Shown here: positions 63,236-64,000 of the stretch, in pieces
Position numbering within the stretch: position 1 is the stretch's first letter
How the letters are laid out: each line of letters begins with the position of its first letter
Assembly: GCA_942490705.1 (NCBI GenBank)
Contig: CALNXY010000007.1
Location: 124,001-188,000 of the forward strand
Length of the DNA: 64,000 nt
DNA from: JAGRCP01 sp942490705
Lineage (GTDB): Bacteria; Chloroflexota; Anaerolineae; Caldilineales; Caldilineaceae
Direction: 5' to 3'
Program-made: the position numbers and the translations under genes
The notes under the pieces: model-generated
Told to the model about the DNA's origin: nothing
What the model saw: the letters and a program-made list of their open reading frames with translations, nothing else
Databases searched by the model: none

Positions 63236-64000
63236 ATGCAATGGCAAGAATTTTGGCTTATCTTGGGCGGCTTTTTGCTCGGCCTCGTCATCTCCACGCT
63301 ATGGGAATGGTTCTACTTCCGGCAGCAACGCGTCGAATGGCACGATGCCGAAGTCGAACGGCTGGAGGCAGAGCTTCGCCAGCGCGATGAGTGGATTCGT
63401 GTGCAGCAGCAGGCGAATGTCATTCATACGCGCACTGAGACCACCACCGAACAGCAGACTGTGGCCGACAGTGCCATGGCCGATAGCGCCACGCCGCCGC
63501 CGGCTCCAGCCGCTTCTGCCTACGCTGCTTCACTCGATTACCAGAGTCCGCCCGTCTTTCTCGGCAACGAAGAGGCGGAAGCGCTGCGCGGAGATGCCTT
63601 TCGCAGTGCGCCGCTCATCAGCCCCTATGATCTCCCGCGTGGGGCCCAAGAGGATGCCGCACGTGAAGCGTCTGGAATCGAAATCAATGTTGATGTTTCG
63701 AATCCCGATACTGCCACCGCTGATGCCGGTCCGCTGCCGGCGACGTCGATCTATGCGCCCGGCGTCGGGATCCAACCGAAAGCGGCGCCAGACGAATCCC
63801 CTTTAGAGTCGCCGAGCAGTGACCTTCCTCTGGGGACACACGTTAGCATTCCCATTGGCGACGAGGAAGATGCGGATACGGATCCTGGCCAAGTCACTGA
63901 CTCGCCAGACGATGTTGCGCAAGCCGCCTTGGCCGCCGGTCTTGTCGCAAGTCGCGCTCGCGCTGAACAAGATGCGGGCGATGCCTTCGTTGATGATGAT
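63236..64000 (+). CDS. Membrane-anchored coiled-coil protein, 3' end outside window
   Basis: The frame from ATG at 63236 has no stop to the end of the window (255 codons). One N-terminal membrane helix (FWLILGGFLLGLVISTLW at about 5-22) is followed by a short coiled coil (about 30-60: VEWHDAEVERLEAELRQRDE) and a long acidic, Pro/Ala/Ser-rich region. AAGGA is 8 bases before the ATG. I do not recognise the family. Similar membrane-plus-linker proteins often end in a HhH or binding domain, which cannot be seen here. Confidence 0.65.
   Translation, partial: MQWQEFWLILGGFLLGLVISTLWEWFYFRQQRVEWHDAEVERLEAELRQRDEWIRVQQQANVIHTRTETTTEQQTVADSAMADSATPPPAPAASAYAASLDYQSPPVFLGNEEAEALRGDAFRSAPLISPYDLPRGAQEDAAREASGIEINVDVSNPDTATADAGPLPATSIYAPGVGIQPKAAPDESPLESPSSDLPLGTHVSIPIGDEEDADTDPGQVTDSPDDVAQAALAAGLVASRARAEQDAGDAFVDDD

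Noticed and set aside
63018..63806. 262-codon plus-strand frame at the right edge
   Set aside because: It is Arg/Ser/Pro-rich shadow sequence overlapping the frame from 63236, which has a ribosome site, a membrane helix and a coiled coil.

Overview
The window is a roughly 60% GC bacterial chromosome segment. It carries lipoprotein-anchored sugar ABC importers, many glycoside hydrolases, long BTAD/ATPase regulators, a thrS-infC-rpmI-rplT-trmH block and abundant intergenic palindromes. This mix looks most like a heterotrophic Chloroflexota (Caldilineae/Anaerolineae-like) organism. That assignment is an inference from gene content; there is no rRNA in the window to settle it.

1-15.6 kb is a sugar-scavenging region centred on rhamnose. 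It runs: a LacI-type regulator tail, a binding-protein/permease importer, a GH78 alpha-L-rhamnosidase, and a long leftward operon of FadR-type GntR regulator, MDR dehydrogenase, L-rhamnonate dehydratase-like enolase, amidohydrolase (candidate sugar lactonase), second MDR dehydrogenase, Gfo/Idh/MocA oxidoreductase and sulfatase. One importer permease is fused to a secreted beta-propeller. A DUF5722-like putative glycosidase diverges from the GntR gene, with a good promoter and an FadR-like operator between them. 17.6-25.1 kb is a second sugar locus: ArsR-type regulator, two permeases, binding lipoprotein and a GH2 glycosidase.

25.5-28.5 kb holds a DUF1294 protein, a MaoC-like protein, and GalU overlapping a plant-type glucuronokinase homologue, a plausible route from free glucuronate to UDP-glucuronate. 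28.7-40.7 kb is a selenium-dependent molybdenum hydroxylase/purine cluster (ygeY, ygeW, ygfM-like, xdhD-like, a CbiX-CbiX-SirC fusion, ssnA, yqeB), with an oppositely oriented lipoxygenase-like gene inside it. 40.7-50 kb is accessory: two small ABM-like proteins, a BTAD/AAA regulator broken by two compensating frameshifts, a VOC protein with frame damage, a SulP transporter and a GT2 glycosyltransferase.

50.4-64 kb is more housekeeping: a tail-anchored protein beside an ArsA/Get3-like ATPase, a methyltransferase, TruD, a LON-domain protein, tRNA-Val(GAC), and a T-box riboswitch whose best specifier reading is ACC (Thr) in front of an M20 peptidase. These are followed by a TGS-less ThrRS, infC with an apparent AUC start and its own promoter/leader, L35, L20 with a repeat linker and HhH extension, a TrmH methyltransferase, and the start of a membrane-anchored coiled-coil protein. 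Frame damage is confined to accessory genes (41.5-42.1, 45.7-46.6 and 57 kb). Several palindromic repeat families and a stray copy of the DUF1294 3' end mark the intergenic spaces.
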